Below, piece by piece: positions 27,471 to 35,826 of a DNA stretch of 64,000 nucleotides. The DNA lies in the NCBI GenBank assembly GCA_029880855.1, contig JAOUNS010000004.1:186001-250000 (forward strand), in the 5' to 3' direction. Within the stretch, counting starts at the first letter, position 1, and each line of letters starts with the position of its first letter. Origin of the DNA: Gammaproteobacteria bacterium. GTDB taxonomy: Bacteria; Pseudomonadota; Gammaproteobacteria; UBA6429; Thiohalophilaceae. Under the pieces are notes generated by a model. The model was not told the DNA's origin. It made no database searches and saw only the letters and a list, made by a program, of their open reading frames with translations. A program made the position numbers and the translations under genes.

Positions 27471-28493
27471 TCAGAGTTGCAGTTCACTGTGTATTCGTGT
27501 CAGTTTTGCCGTCACCGCCGGCGGTGGAAGACTGTTGCTGTCTCCGGCAAGAGCGGCAATTTGCCGGGCAATGTCAAACACACCCTGCCGATATCGTTGC
27601 CACTCGTCAAGAAATTCAGCGTCAAGCAATGGATCCAGCTCCCGAATCAGGGCCTTGATATTACCCGAGGTACTCAGGGTTTCCTCCCCGGCCAACTGTT
27701 GTTTGAGATCCGCCATTACTTCGGCAAGCAATAACGAGATAAATCCATCCGCCCTGCCGAGCAGGCGGGAAAACAGTTGGGTCTCCTCGCGAGTGATCAC
27801 ATAATCCGCCATGGCGATCTCGCGGAAGACCAATATCGGTATTCTGCACAGGTTTTGCCACACCTCGGCCGGCAGATTGTCACGATAACTGAAACGGGTG
27901 CTTTTGGCCTGTTCCTGCATGGCAATAAACGTATTGAATTCGATCATTTCCGCCTTGCATTCATGCAGATCCGGAACCAGTTTCCCTTCTTTCACGCTAT
28001 ATTGAATTGTTGTAAAGCGGTCGAGTACAAACTGAAAGATCGACCGGATATTTTTCCAGTACCGCGAGCTGAACCAGGTCTGTGTTTCCTGCCGGCTATC
28101 ATCATAAAATGACACTTCAATGTAGTTACCGACATTCTGCACCTGATGTTCAGCAAACTTGATATAACGGATGCTATCGAGATCGATGCTGACCGGTTCC
28201 TGAAAGGTTCGTCCACCTGCAAACCAGGGATTGTGCAGTGAAGTAATATCCAGCTGATGACCACGCAAGGAGAGCAAGGGAAATGTCTGCACCGGCAGAC
28301 GTTGATAGCTTGTATAGGCAATATAGAGCAACAACACACCGCTGATGATTAGCAGCAAGGCGGCTAACAGACTGTCGAAGACCACATGTATGACAGCGAC
28401 CAGACAGGCACTGCCAACCCCGGTCATCCACCAGTGTAATGGCCCCGGTTTTTTTTCTGTAATCCGGAATTCCCGGTATTCATCGGATGCCAT
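27471..28493 (-). CDS. Membrane protein of unknown function (340 aa)
   Basis: Two adjacent membrane helices near residues 22-38 and 42-60, then a cytosolic region. Residues about 75-170 look like a PH-like beta domain (LSLRGHQLDITSLHNPWFAG, IEVSFYDDS). The helical C-terminus has FREIAMADYVITREETQLF and FDIARQIAALAGDS, a pattern reminiscent of TerB-like tellurite/stress domains, though I am not certain. The ATG at 28493 is preferred to the TTG just before it. No family named. Confidence 0.6.
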   Translation of the reverse strand: MASDEYREFRITEKKPGPLHWWMTGVGSACLVAVIHVVFDSLLAALLLIISGVLLLYIAYTSYQRLPVQTFPLLSLRGHQLDITSLHNPWFAGGRTFQEPVSIDLDSIRYIKFAEHQVQNVGNYIEVSFYDDSRQETQTWFSSRYWKNIRSIFQFVLDRFTTIQYSVKEGKLVPDLHECKAEMIEFNTFIAMQEQAKSTRFSYRDNLPAEVWQNLCRIPILVFREIAMADYVITREETQLFSRLLGRADGFISLLLAEVMADLKQQLAGEETLSTSGNIKALIRELDPLLDAEFLDEWQRYRQGVFDIARQIAALAGDSNSLPPPAVTAKLTRIHSELQL

Positions 28494-28523
28494 CAAACCA
28501 TTCCCTTGCCGACTGTCATTTCT

Positions 28524-28859
28524 TCAAAAAAAGGGACGTGAATCAAATACCAGTCTGATAGCGGTGATTTTATCATCGACAACCGAAAATGTTTGCGCCA
28601 TGGTTGTAGTCATTCCCGGCTTGATAAATTGATAAATAATACAGACGACATCCTCCCGCACAAATTCATCCAGAATACGATAATCCAGTCCGACCGGCGG
28701 ATCGGCGCGGAGTGAATCCAGATAGGCCTGTTTGCTGTCAAACTGATACAGCGGTCCTTCGAAGACCAGTCCGTCCGCCAGCAAGTCAGCCATCTCCATT
28801 AACGGACGCTTGCCATAAAAACAATCCAGCCAGGCGTGGGCCAGCTGCAGGGAATTCAT
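28524..28859 (-). CDS. NTF2-like (SnoaL-type) protein
   Basis: 111 residues with the cone-shaped NTF2-like pattern: LAHAWLDCFYGKRPLMEMAD, LADGLVFEGPLYQFDSKQAY, VCIIYQFIKPGMTTTM and DDKITAIRLVFDSRPF. Such proteins are small-molecule binding domains or enzymes with varied substrates. Lies 30 nt upstream of the preceding membrane-protein gene on the same strand, so a shared transcript is likely. Confidence 0.7.
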   Translation of the reverse strand: MNSLQLAHAWLDCFYGKRPLMEMADLLADGLVFEGPLYQFDSKQAYLDSLRADPPVGLDYRILDEFVREDVVCIIYQFIKPGMTTTMAQTFSVVDDKITAIRLVFDSRPFF

Positions 28860-28880
28860 AGCCGGGATTTCCTGCCGGAC

Positions 28881-29414
28881 TCACTCGTCACTGTCACGCA
28901 ACGGCCTGAAGCGAGCCCGTCTGTTTTTTAATTCGGATATTGTCATAGTCTCCCCCCCTTTTGTTTCCACAACCAGTCCCACAGCAGTCATTTTAAATCC
29001 GACAGGATCTCTGACCATGTCAGTCGGGACCAGACTCACTTCAGGCACGTAGATCAAATCGTAATACTCATTGTCGCTGCCGCTGTCCGCATCACGCGAA
29101 ATTGTGGAAATGACCAGCCATTCGTTATTACACGCCGGGATAAACCGTTTTATCAACCTGCGCTTGCTGACATAAAGTACGTTTTCCCGCCCGGCAGCGG
29201 TCTCATAAAAGATCGTGTCACCGATCTTGTTGGTATATAACCTGCTTTTTCGTTCCACGCCCTCGCTGTGCGGGCATTTGATCACCGCCACGGCGGTCTT
29301 TTTTGAACTGCTGCGGTTCTCAACCCGCTCACAACCGACAATCAACGCCGGCAGGCAGAGCAACAAGAGAAAATACTTCACTGGCAAAGTAATGCTTGCC
29401 GGATACAGGGACAT
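28881..29414 (-). CDS. Lipoprotein of unknown function (177 aa)
   Basis: Starts MSLYPASITLPVKYFLLLLC with lipobox PALIVGC, so a predicted lipoprotein. The start at 29414 follows AAGGAGT; the frame runs upstream to 29621 but overlaps the CWC gene on the same strand without support. The mature part has VSKRRLIKRFIPACNNEWLV and YYDLIYVPEVSLV. Not recognised. First of many lipoproteins in the following 26 kb. Confidence 0.65.
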   Translation of the reverse strand: MSLYPASITLPVKYFLLLLCLPALIVGCERVENRSSSKKTAVAVIKCPHSEGVERKSRLYTNKIGDTIFYETAAGRENVLYVSKRRLIKRFIPACNNEWLVISTISRDADSGSDNEYYDLIYVPEVSLVPTDMVRDPVGFKMTAVGLVVETKGGETMTISELKNRRARFRPLRDSDE

Positions 29415-29532
29415 ACTGACTCCTTGAAATGAACGTTCTGGAAAAGATGGCAAAAGTATATCGTAAAACAGGTTCGTACCATACCTGTAACAACCGTCCC
29501 GGCAATGGGGATGTTGGGACACCATGAAAAAT

Positions 29533-29748
29533 TCAGGGGTTGTCTTGCTCAGGCGGGAGGTGCGCTTCACGCAGTGTGACCAGGCAATCTCGACACAAAC
29601 AGCCATTGTATTGTGCGGCAATCAGGGACTGTTGTACCTGACTCAACTCAACTCCCTGACATTGGCAGGATGTAACCGCCCCGGCACGACATACAAACAG
29701 CGTACCGCAGCGGGGGCATGTTTTCCGGGTATCCGGTGCATTTACCAT
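29533..29748 (-). CDS. Cysteine-rich CWC family protein
   Basis: 71 residues with TCPRCGTLFVCRAG, CQCQGVEL and GCLCRDCLVTL: eight cysteines spaced like the cysteine-rich CWC family, likely a metal-binding fold. Function unknown. Ends 118 nt before the lipoprotein start on the same strand, and follows yjbQ. Confidence 0.8.
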   Translation of the reverse strand: MVNAPDTRKTCPRCGTLFVCRAGAVTSCQCQGVELSQVQQSLIAAQYNGCLCRDCLVTLREAHLPPEQDNP

Positions 29749-29787
29749 CAGTCTGTCCGCAATATAGATGCCATCTGCTGCCGGGCA

Positions 29788-30225
29788 TTACTCGCCAATG
29801 ATCTGAATATTAACCTTGCGCCGGCGCGGTCCATCCAGTTCTATCAACATCACGGACTGATATTGCCCAAGTACCGGCTTCCCATCGAGAAGAGAGAACA
29901 CCTCAGAACCACCCAATAACATGGCGGCAAGATGTGAATGTGCATTTTCCGGTTCATCGGGCGGGCAATCCCGCAAGGCGATATCGTTGTGCAAATATCT
30001 ATCCTGGGGCGGAACCAGTTTGGTGAGAAAAAGCTTCACATCTTCAATCAAGCGTGATTCATTCTCGTTGATGGTGACTGCAGTGGTTGTATGTTGCGAA
30101 GTCACAGTAACAAACCCGTTATTGATTCCCGATGCGACGATCATCTGTTTGATGTCCGGCATAATGTCATGCAGATTAATACCCTGTTCGGTATCAAGTT
30201 CCAGTGATGAATTAAATGTTTTCAT
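29788..30225 (-). CDS. yjbQ: YjbQ family protein (UPF0047)
   Basis: 145 residues of the YjbQ/UPF0047 fold. Motifs: GFVTVTSQHTTTAVTINEN, RDCPPDEPENAHSHLAAML, LGQYQSVMLIELDGPRRRKV. The His-Thr-Thr and NAHSHL motifs form the putative metal/active site. Some members have weak thiamine-phosphate synthase activity, but the physiological role is unsettled. ATG at 30225 (MKTFNSSLEL) sits 9 nt after GAGGA; the in-frame TTG at 30231 is too close. Confidence 0.92.
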   Translation of the reverse strand: MKTFNSSLELDTEQGINLHDIMPDIKQMIVASGINNGFVTVTSQHTTTAVTINENESRLIEDVKLFLTKLVPPQDRYLHNDIALRDCPPDEPENAHSHLAAMLLGGSEVFSLLDGKPVLGQYQSVMLIELDGPRRRKVNIQIIGE

Positions 30226-30279
30226 CGGCAACAGTCCTCAATCCTGCTGCAAAATCAGGCGGGCAGCATACGGCAGGGG

Positions 30280-30996
30280 TTAATTAATTGATTCATCTTT
30301 ACTGATTTCTTCAAAAACATATTCGAATTCCGTCAGGCACGACAGCAGTGACTCGGAAAAGGGCTTAATCATGATTTTTTTAACACCCGTCATCTGTTCA
30401 TTCGTACCATTTTCCGGTATGCCCAACACCCTGTTCTTGCAAATGGTGACATGACTGTGCACATCGCGATACCTGGCGTCTTTTTTGATCAGGAAGAACT
30501 CGGCGCCAACCGGGATTTCCTGGCCGAATTTTGTATACGTCTTGAAAATGGTCAAGCGAAATTTCTCCGGTGCAAAGCCCTCGCCAGACAGGTAATGATA
30601 GCCGGATTCCCTGATACAGTTGACATAGTCCGTGAACAAATTCGGTTCCAGTTGTTGACTCTCCAGCTCAGAAATATACTTGCGCTTGTAATATATCGTC
30701 TTATCGCTGAACTGAAACTTGCATTTATGAATCGTGGCATAGAACTCTGCCCTGTCCCCGCCGCGCAAATCCCAGTATTGCCAATACTCATTGCCGTCAT
30801 TGTCAACCAGACTTGAAACCCCTGCTTCATTTTGTTTCAACCCGGAGAGTCTGGTTTTATTTTTGTTGACGGAGGAAAATTTATGGACAGGGTCGAGAAT
30901 GATATTAACCGGTTTTCTGCCGGCTGTGGTCGAGCAGGCACTTGCCATCAACATCCCTGACAGGACAAATATGCTAAAAAACCAATTCCGCCCCAT
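30280..30996 (-). CDS. Lipoprotein of unknown function (238 aa)
   Basis: Begins MGRNWFFSIFVLSGMLMASA with lipobox ASAC, so lipid-anchored. The mature part is mixed alpha/beta: WQYWDLRGGDRAEFYATIHK, KTIYYKRKYISELES, four further cysteines (IHKCKF, VNCIRE, TICKNR, LLSCL). Start 30996 chosen because the signal sequence begins here and a GGTGG lies upstream; the longer frame overlaps the next gene. No family recognised. Confidence 0.65.
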   Translation of the reverse strand: MGRNWFFSIFVLSGMLMASACSTTAGRKPVNIILDPVHKFSSVNKNKTRLSGLKQNEAGVSSLVDNDGNEYWQYWDLRGGDRAEFYATIHKCKFQFSDKTIYYKRKYISELESQQLEPNLFTDYVNCIRESGYHYLSGEGFAPEKFRLTIFKTYTKFGQEIPVGAEFFLIKKDARYRDVHSHVTICKNRVLGIPENGTNEQMTGVKKIMIKPFSESLLSCLTEFEYVFEEISKDESIN

Positions 30997-31096
30997 TTTC
31001 AACCACCCATATATTCTGCAGTTCTGCGCAAACTTCATTGTCGGATAAAACCCGTCACAGAAACCGCAAATAACCGGGTTCCTGTACCGGACTGAA

Positions 31097-32083
31097 TTAC
31101 TTTGCTTTTTTATCCCCATAGTACTTGCCGAAAACAAATGTGCCCAAATTACGGCCTATACATACATCGAGGTCCTTCGTTGTTTGTGAACCGGTTTCAC
31201 AATTTTTCAGTATCTGATCCAGTTTGGCGATGGAGGCCGCATCGTCAGGGATCGCTTTCCTCATGCTCAGCATTACGACACAGGCGCTTTTCACATACAC
31301 GGCATTGGTTGTCGGTTTCAGATTGCTGTGTTTTGACAGGATATTGACATACATGCCGACAGGCTTCTCCAGCATACTGACATCCTTGCCCTGGGCCTTT
31401 TCCCGGAACTTCTCCATGATGTAACCAACCGCTTGTGCATTTTCTCCGCCTTTTTTCCTGGCATCGTTATAATGAATGCCTACAAAGGCCATGGCGCCGC
31501 AATGATTAATGATTTTCTTTTTTTCTTCTCCCGTCGGCAATTTTGGCAAAGGTATGAAGTTGGTTTTTTCGACATAGAATTCAAGATCAATTTTTGTTTG
31601 CTTGTCACCGCTCACACTGCATGTGATAGTTGGATGCGAATCATCGATGCGTCCCATTTGACACTGGCCCGACACTTTTTTTCTGCTCGAATCATCATTA
31701 ACGCGTTTGTTCAAATCCTGCCGGTAGACTTGATCTATTTCCAGACGATAGAAAAAATCTTTCTTGTCTGTTTCCTTGCCGCCGGAAAACACCAGCGTTG
31801 TTTTATTGGTTAAAAATACGGTAAACACAGCCCGCCCGTTTTTCAGACTGATATAACTCATTTTACCTTCGCACGACTTGCTCGTGTCTTTACCATCCTG
31901 CATAAACCGGATGCATTTCCCCTCAAACTGGTACAGGTCATTAAACGGCTTGTCTTTCTCACCCTTGTCAGCCGCATGGGCAAAACCGGTGAAGGCAAGT
32001 GTGGTGCTGAGAAAAACACAGCCCGCCCATTTAGCGGCCGGGGTAAAATTACCGGTAACAGCTGAAAATAGCTTCATTATCAT
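31097..32083 (-). CDS. Exported protein of unknown function (328 aa)
   Basis: Signal peptide ending TLAFTGFAHA, then a beta-rich N-terminal half (YQFEGKCIRFMQDGKDTS, KNGRAVFTVFLTNKTTLVF) with several Cys, and a helical C-terminal half (INHCGAMAFVGIHYNDARKK; TKDLDVCIGRNLGTFVFG). ATG overlaps the stop of mscS by 4 bp, so the two are coupled; an in-frame ATG at 32077 is better spaced from GAGG. Not recognised. Confidence 0.65.
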   Translation of the reverse strand: MIMKLFSAVTGNFTPAAKWAGCVFLSTTLAFTGFAHAADKGEKDKPFNDLYQFEGKCIRFMQDGKDTSKSCEGKMSYISLKNGRAVFTVFLTNKTTLVFSGGKETDKKDFFYRLEIDQVYRQDLNKRVNDDSSRKKVSGQCQMGRIDDSHPTITCSVSGDKQTKIDLEFYVEKTNFIPLPKLPTGEEKKKIINHCGAMAFVGIHYNDARKKGGENAQAVGYIMEKFREKAQGKDVSMLEKPVGMYVNILSKHSNLKPTTNAVYVKSACVVMLSMRKAIPDDAASIAKLDQILKNCETGSQTTKDLDVCIGRNLGTFVFGKYYGDKKAK

Positions 32084-32631
32084 ATCGCCTCGTTGTGATT
32101 TGAGTCCTGCTGATTTGTTGATTCCCGTTTTTGTCTGGTAACGGTCAATGGATCGCTGAAGAGTTTTGAATTGGGGATAAAGATATCTTTTTCGTCACCC
32201 CGGATTACCGTATACCTGAGATCAATAGATATTACTTCCCCGTCAAATCCGGCTATCCCGATAGTATCACCAATACTAAAAGGTCGATACAACAGGATCA
32301 GGATACCTGACAGCATATTTGAGATGGTATCTTTCAGGGCAAACCCCACTGCAAAACCGGTCAAACCCAGACCGGCAACCATGGCGGTCACATCCACGCC
32401 CAATGTTCCCAGCATGGTTACCAGACCGGTGGTCCACAGGAGCAGACGGCTGCCGCGCTGAAATAACGTGGTTAAATGTGTATCCAGATTCAATCTGGAT
32501 GCCAGTCCTTGAATAAGTCGCGAAAAGCCTTTCACCAACAGCCAGAACAACAGCAGGATGCTCACCGCACTTCCGACACGGGGCAACCAGGATACGGTCT
32601 GTTCGATGACCAGCGTCAGATAATTTTCCAT
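32080..32631 (-). CDS. Minimal MscS-family mechanosensitive channel
   Basis: 183 residues. Membrane helices at about 14-34 and 65-85, then the pore helix VAGLGLTGFAVGFALKDTIS with its Gly/Ala packing, and the beta domain ILLYRPFSIGDTIGIAGFDG, ISIDLRYTVIRGDEKDIFIP. MscS of E. coli has 286 residues; this form lacks most of the C-terminal cytoplasmic vestibule. It likely gates under membrane tension in osmotic downshock, though the missing cage may change gating. Coupled to the exported protein downstream. Confidence 0.88.
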   Translation of the reverse strand: MENYLTLVIEQTVSWLPRVGSAVSILLLFWLLVKGFSRLIQGLASRLNLDTHLTTLFQRGSRLLLWTTGLVTMLGTLGVDVTAMVAGLGLTGFAVGFALKDTISNMLSGILILLYRPFSIGDTIGIAGFDGEVISIDLRYTVIRGDEKDIFIPNSKLFSDPLTVTRQKRESTNQQDSNHNEAI

Positions 32632-32717
32632 TTACAGGCCTCAATCAAATATGTTTACTCAGGAGGATGGCCGGACATGGTTGCCGATCATGTTGCATTG
32701 AGTCTGACCAGCCGCTT

Positions 32718-33164
32718 TTACAGCAGACTTTCCGGTTTGATACACCAGCGGTTCTGCTCATGGTTAAATTGCCAGACCCGCTGCAAATTCTCATCCTTGT
32801 TTGGCGGGCGACTTACCTTGATCTTTACTGTCACCGTCGCTGTTCGGAGTTTGCTGAAGGCGTTGATATCCGCTGCGCCGTTTTCAGCCAGCAGCTGTTT
32901 CCGGTCAGGCGGGGTAACAGAGGAGATTTTCGATGCACTTGCACCGGCCTGTGAGACACCGCCGGCAGTGCAGCTGTATTCCTGTATCTTCTTTACGTTG
33001 CCCAGCTCGAGTGCCGTGCTGATGATCAATGTAGTTGTATAGAAGTCAGAAAAATAGTCATACGCCTGCTGCATCCCGGGCTGCTCGCTGAATTTGTTTG
33101 TTGCATAACAGCCGGTTTGAAGCGACACAATCAACAACAAACCTGTTCGACACATCACCGCCAT
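32718..33164 (-). CDS. Lipoprotein of unknown function (148 aa)
   Basis: Short signal sequence with lipobox VSLQTGC, so a probable lipoprotein. Mature part with YDYFSDFYTTTLIISTALEL, then TVTVKIKVSRP and VWQFNHEQNRWCIKPE, which resembles the ending of small DUF4878-like/NTF2-like lipoproteins but is not certain. AAGGGAAG precedes the ATG. Confidence 0.6.
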   Translation of the reverse strand: MAVMCRTGLLLIVSLQTGCYATNKFSEQPGMQQAYDYFSDFYTTTLIISTALELGNVKKIQEYSCTAGGVSQAGASASKISSVTPPDRKQLLAENGAADINAFSKLRTATVTVKIKVSRPPNKDENLQRVWQFNHEQNRWCIKPESLL

Positions 33165-33287
33165 GATCTTCCCTTCTGTCTCGGCTGACTCATTTGCCGT
33201 TAATCAGGCATCACCTGCTATATGCAGGCAACGTTCACATAACCAACCCGCCATGTCGCCCAAAGCCCAACCTGATATACATGCAGT

Positions 33288-33722
33288 TTATTGCGGTTTT
33301 CCCGGGGCCTCATGCTCCTGGCATTCTTCCCAGTAATAAGGGCCATAATCGACAAATATCTCTTCACCGGGGCGGATCCGTTTGATTGCTTCCACTCTGG
33401 CCTTTTTCCAGCGTGTCGAAACAACAAAGCGGCAGTTGGGTTTATCGTGATGATTGATGAAACGGACATAACTCGCGCCGGGACCTTCCCCAACAATATT
33501 ATGGTCCTTGCATACCCACAACACATAGTCAGAATCCACATAGGGTTCTCTGTCGACTTCTTTGTCACTCAGGACAATCCCTGTATATGGGCCGATGGTA
33601 TCACCCGGTGAAATATTTACTTTGGCAAACAACCCCTTGCCTGCATCGCGTATAGTGGACTGGTCAATACTGAAGTGCTTTTGCTCCAGTGCATTGGTGG
33701 TTTTAGGCGCATTTCTTGCCAA
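33288..33722 (-). CDS. SET-domain protein
   Basis: 144 residues forming a compact SET lysine-methyltransferase-like domain. The N-terminal region has STIRDAGKGLFAKVNISPGD; the cofactor/pseudoknot motifs are SYVRFINHHDKPNC (RFINHxxxPN) and GEEIFVDYGPYYW. SET proteins methylate lysine side chains of proteins; bacterial substrates are mostly unknown. It starts at a TTG with GGAG 9 nt upstream. It follows the immunity-like gene by about 200 nt. The domain stands alone with no pre- or post-SET cysteine cluster. Confidence 0.88.
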   Translation of the reverse strand: MARNAPKTTNALEQKHFSIDQSTIRDAGKGLFAKVNISPGDTIGPYTGIVLSDKEVDREPYVDSDYVLWVCKDHNIVGEGPGASYVRFINHHDKPNCRFVVSTRWKKARVEAIKRIRPGEEIFVDYGPYYWEECQEHEAPGKPQ

Positions 33723-33929
33723 TTCTTCCCGCTCCCCAAAGTTGGTTTATTGTCAGAAAAAATGAAGGAGAAATTGTGCCAGAAAATACCGGCAAATAAA
33801 ACCACAGATAAACGCGAAAAACGGTCAACGGAGTGAATTGGCGATCAAATCAGTGCCGGTATATCACAGCGGGCGGTTATCGCATGCTGAATTGCGACAC
33901 CTCCGCGCAAACCGGAACAATCTGTCATG

Positions 33930-34253
33930 TCAATCCGCATCCTGTTGTACACAATATGCATACCACTCGCCCAAGGCTGTTTCCACTGTCAGGTAGTCAA
34001 TCAGTACCGGTGTCAGATCATCACCTTCATACAGACAATCAATATAAAAGCCCTCCGGCCGACACTCAAACTCATACCCATTGCCGCTGCCTTCATACTC
34101 CATATTGTCGCCTCGACGAAAGGCCTGTATCCCCGTCAGTATCTCGGCGGCAAGCTCTGCATCATATTGCACATCCAGCACCAGAAAACCATGCAGGGTG
34201 CGATGGGCGGGATTAGACGCCTCGTATCCGTTCCAAACAAACTCTTCCGACAT
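33930..34253 (-). CDS. Small acidic protein, candidate immunity to the adjacent EndoU protein
   Basis: 107 residues, acidic (MSEEFVWNGYEASNPAHRTL, MEYEGSGNGYEFECRPEGFY, YEGDDLTPVLIDYLTVETAL), no signal peptide. Starts 12 nt after the stop of the EndoU-domain gene on the same strand. The size, acidity and position are those of a toxin-immunity partner. I do not recognise a named immunity family, so the role is inferred from context only. Confidence 0.6.
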   Translation of the reverse strand: MSEEFVWNGYEASNPAHRTLHGFLVLDVQYDAELAAEILTGIQAFRRGDNMEYEGSGNGYEFECRPEGFYIDCLYEGDDLTPVLIDYLTVETALGEWYAYCVQQDAD

Positions 34254-34265
34254 GGCAGTGTTCCG

Positions 34266-34829
34266 TTAGTGACCAGGTTGAAAAATGGGGAAGCCGGTAT
34301 TAATGCGGGATTTACCCAGCAATGCCGCAGCAATCGTAAAGGGTTTACCATCCTTGCCCCGACAATATCCGGCCGGTTCTGTTTGTGCCGGTGCGCTGGG
34401 ACCGCATTTGGCCCAGCCCGGATTGGCACATTGGCCAATGTTGTTGATCGATGCGTAAACGATGGAATTGACCACCTCCACCTGAGTGCAATGATCAGGA
34501 AACATACTGGAAAATGATTTGACATAATTCTTGCCGTTAAATACCAGTTCGATCCGTTTCAAGGTATAGACCCCGGCTGCGTTGGGCGCCGCCCCCGGGT
34601 TTGATTTCACATAGGTTGACGGGGCCTTGCCGCCCGGCATGGAGTGAAAGCCCTTGGCACGTTGCTTTTTACCCGACTCACCACAGAAGACATGGTGCAG
34701 ATTGACACTATACCCCTGCACCGGTTCGCTCCAGGCAGGCAAAAACATGCACTGTATACCATCGGCTGCATGGGCAGATCCGATAAATCCGTAGAGCAGA
34801 AACACAGCAGAAGTGGGCATGATACGCAT
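34266..34829 (-). CDS. Exported EndoU-type nuclease
   Basis: 187 residues. Signal peptide MRIMPTSAVFLLYGFIGSAHA, then a domain matching bacterial EndoU nucleases: LHHVFCGE, AKGFHSMPGG, NAAGVYTLKRIELVFNGK, and SSMFPDHCTQVEVVNSIVYA. The second His of LHHV and the His of GFHS are 16 residues apart, the spacing of the catalytic His pair in EndoU enzymes. Six cysteines in the mature chain suggest disulfides outside the cytosol. GGAG lies 9 nt before the ATG at 34829. EndoU domains are RNA-cleaving toxins in CDI and polymorphic systems; a stand-alone exported form is unusual. Confidence 0.85.
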   Translation of the reverse strand: MRIMPTSAVFLLYGFIGSAHAADGIQCMFLPAWSEPVQGYSVNLHHVFCGESGKKQRAKGFHSMPGGKAPSTYVKSNPGAAPNAAGVYTLKRIELVFNGKNYVKSFSSMFPDHCTQVEVVNSIVYASINNIGQCANPGWAKCGPSAPAQTEPAGYCRGKDGKPFTIAAALLGKSRINTGFPIFQPGH

Positions 34830-34898
34830 AAAAATTTTCTCCTTCGTTGAGTCTACAGTCTTGTTACTCAATACCGGCAAGTTCCGGCAATGTGTGAT

Positions 34899-35822
34899 TT
34901 AGCTGTCGTCTGAATTGCTCTTCTTGTCTTCTTCCGGCTTTGGTGCATTCTGACGCAGCTTGTCACAACTGTTTTGATAACAAAATGCTATCTCGTACAC
35001 CCGGAATTTGCCGTTAAACGGGAACAGGACAATTTCCCTGACTATACTGCCCGAATAAAACTTGTAGACCTGACCGACCCCCAGCCCCATGATAATCCTT
35101 GCCTCTCCAGCCGGTTCACTCTCCAGCAAAGCGGCACGGACGCTGTCCTTGTCGCCAAAAATCGCGGCGTATATTTCGCCATCCGTTTTTTTCAGGAAGT
35201 CTGCATAACGCTGTTTGACCGAGAGGATACTGCCATTTTTATAGATCTCCATGTCAGGCCGCAGTAACCCCAATGCCACATCCACATTTTTTGCTTTTAT
35301 TGCCTCGCGCAAGGTACTCCACGATGAAAAATCGTGGTCCACATCATTCATAAACGATTCTTTAATATACAATTTGATACTGTTCAGTTTACCGCTTTTG
35401 TCATATTGGACACTGTAGTTTTTGTTGTTGTAGTAGTGAATGACATTTTCACGTTCCGGAATTTCTTGTGTTTCATCAGCTTTCCCCAGTTGCTTTTCAA
35501 CCTTGGCAATGGGATCGCCGAGCTTTACCCCCAGAAAGGGCGACATGGGAGCGGGATAACCGGTGATCTGTATCGCAAAGACATTCTTCGGAAAATCCTT
35601 TTTCAGATACTCAAAGGCCATAAAAGAAGAATCATTCAACCTGTGCACATGATGCACCTTGAATTCCGAGTCACGAATATCCGCCGGCTTTCCCAAATGA
35701 CTGATGACACCTTCCTGAAATTGCCATAGATAAAATCCGTTCAGCTCCATCGGTACTTCTTCTGCCGACAAATTGAAAGACAACAAACAAAAGCCCGCCA
35801 TCACAAAGCGAAAAAAATTCAT
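34899..35822 (-). CDS. Exported protein, paralogue of the gene at 60025 (307 aa)
   Basis: Signal peptide MNFFRFVMAGFCLLSFNLSA, then MELNGFYLWQFQEGVISHLG, FEYLKKDFPKNVFAIQITGY, LGVKLGDPIAKVEKQLGK, YYNNKNYSVQYDKSGKL, a low-conservation middle, and KFYSGSIVREIVLFPFNGKF near the C-terminus with a Cys pair. The same segments recur in the 60025 protein, with well over half of positions identical by eye. Not recognised; part resembles SmpA/BamE-type repeats, but this is weak. Start at 35822 is just 4 nt after the stop of the upstream gene, so they form an operon. Confidence 0.7.
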   Translation of the reverse strand: MNFFRFVMAGFCLLSFNLSAEEVPMELNGFYLWQFQEGVISHLGKPADIRDSEFKVHHVHRLNDSSFMAFEYLKKDFPKNVFAIQITGYPAPMSPFLGVKLGDPIAKVEKQLGKADETQEIPERENVIHYYNNKNYSVQYDKSGKLNSIKLYIKESFMNDVDHDFSSWSTLREAIKAKNVDVALGLLRPDMEIYKNGSILSVKQRYADFLKKTDGEIYAAIFGDKDSVRAALLESEPAGEARIIMGLGVGQVYKFYSGSIVREIVLFPFNGKFRVYEIAFCYQNSCDKLRQNAPKPEEDKKSNSDDS

Positions 35823-35826
35823 TTTT

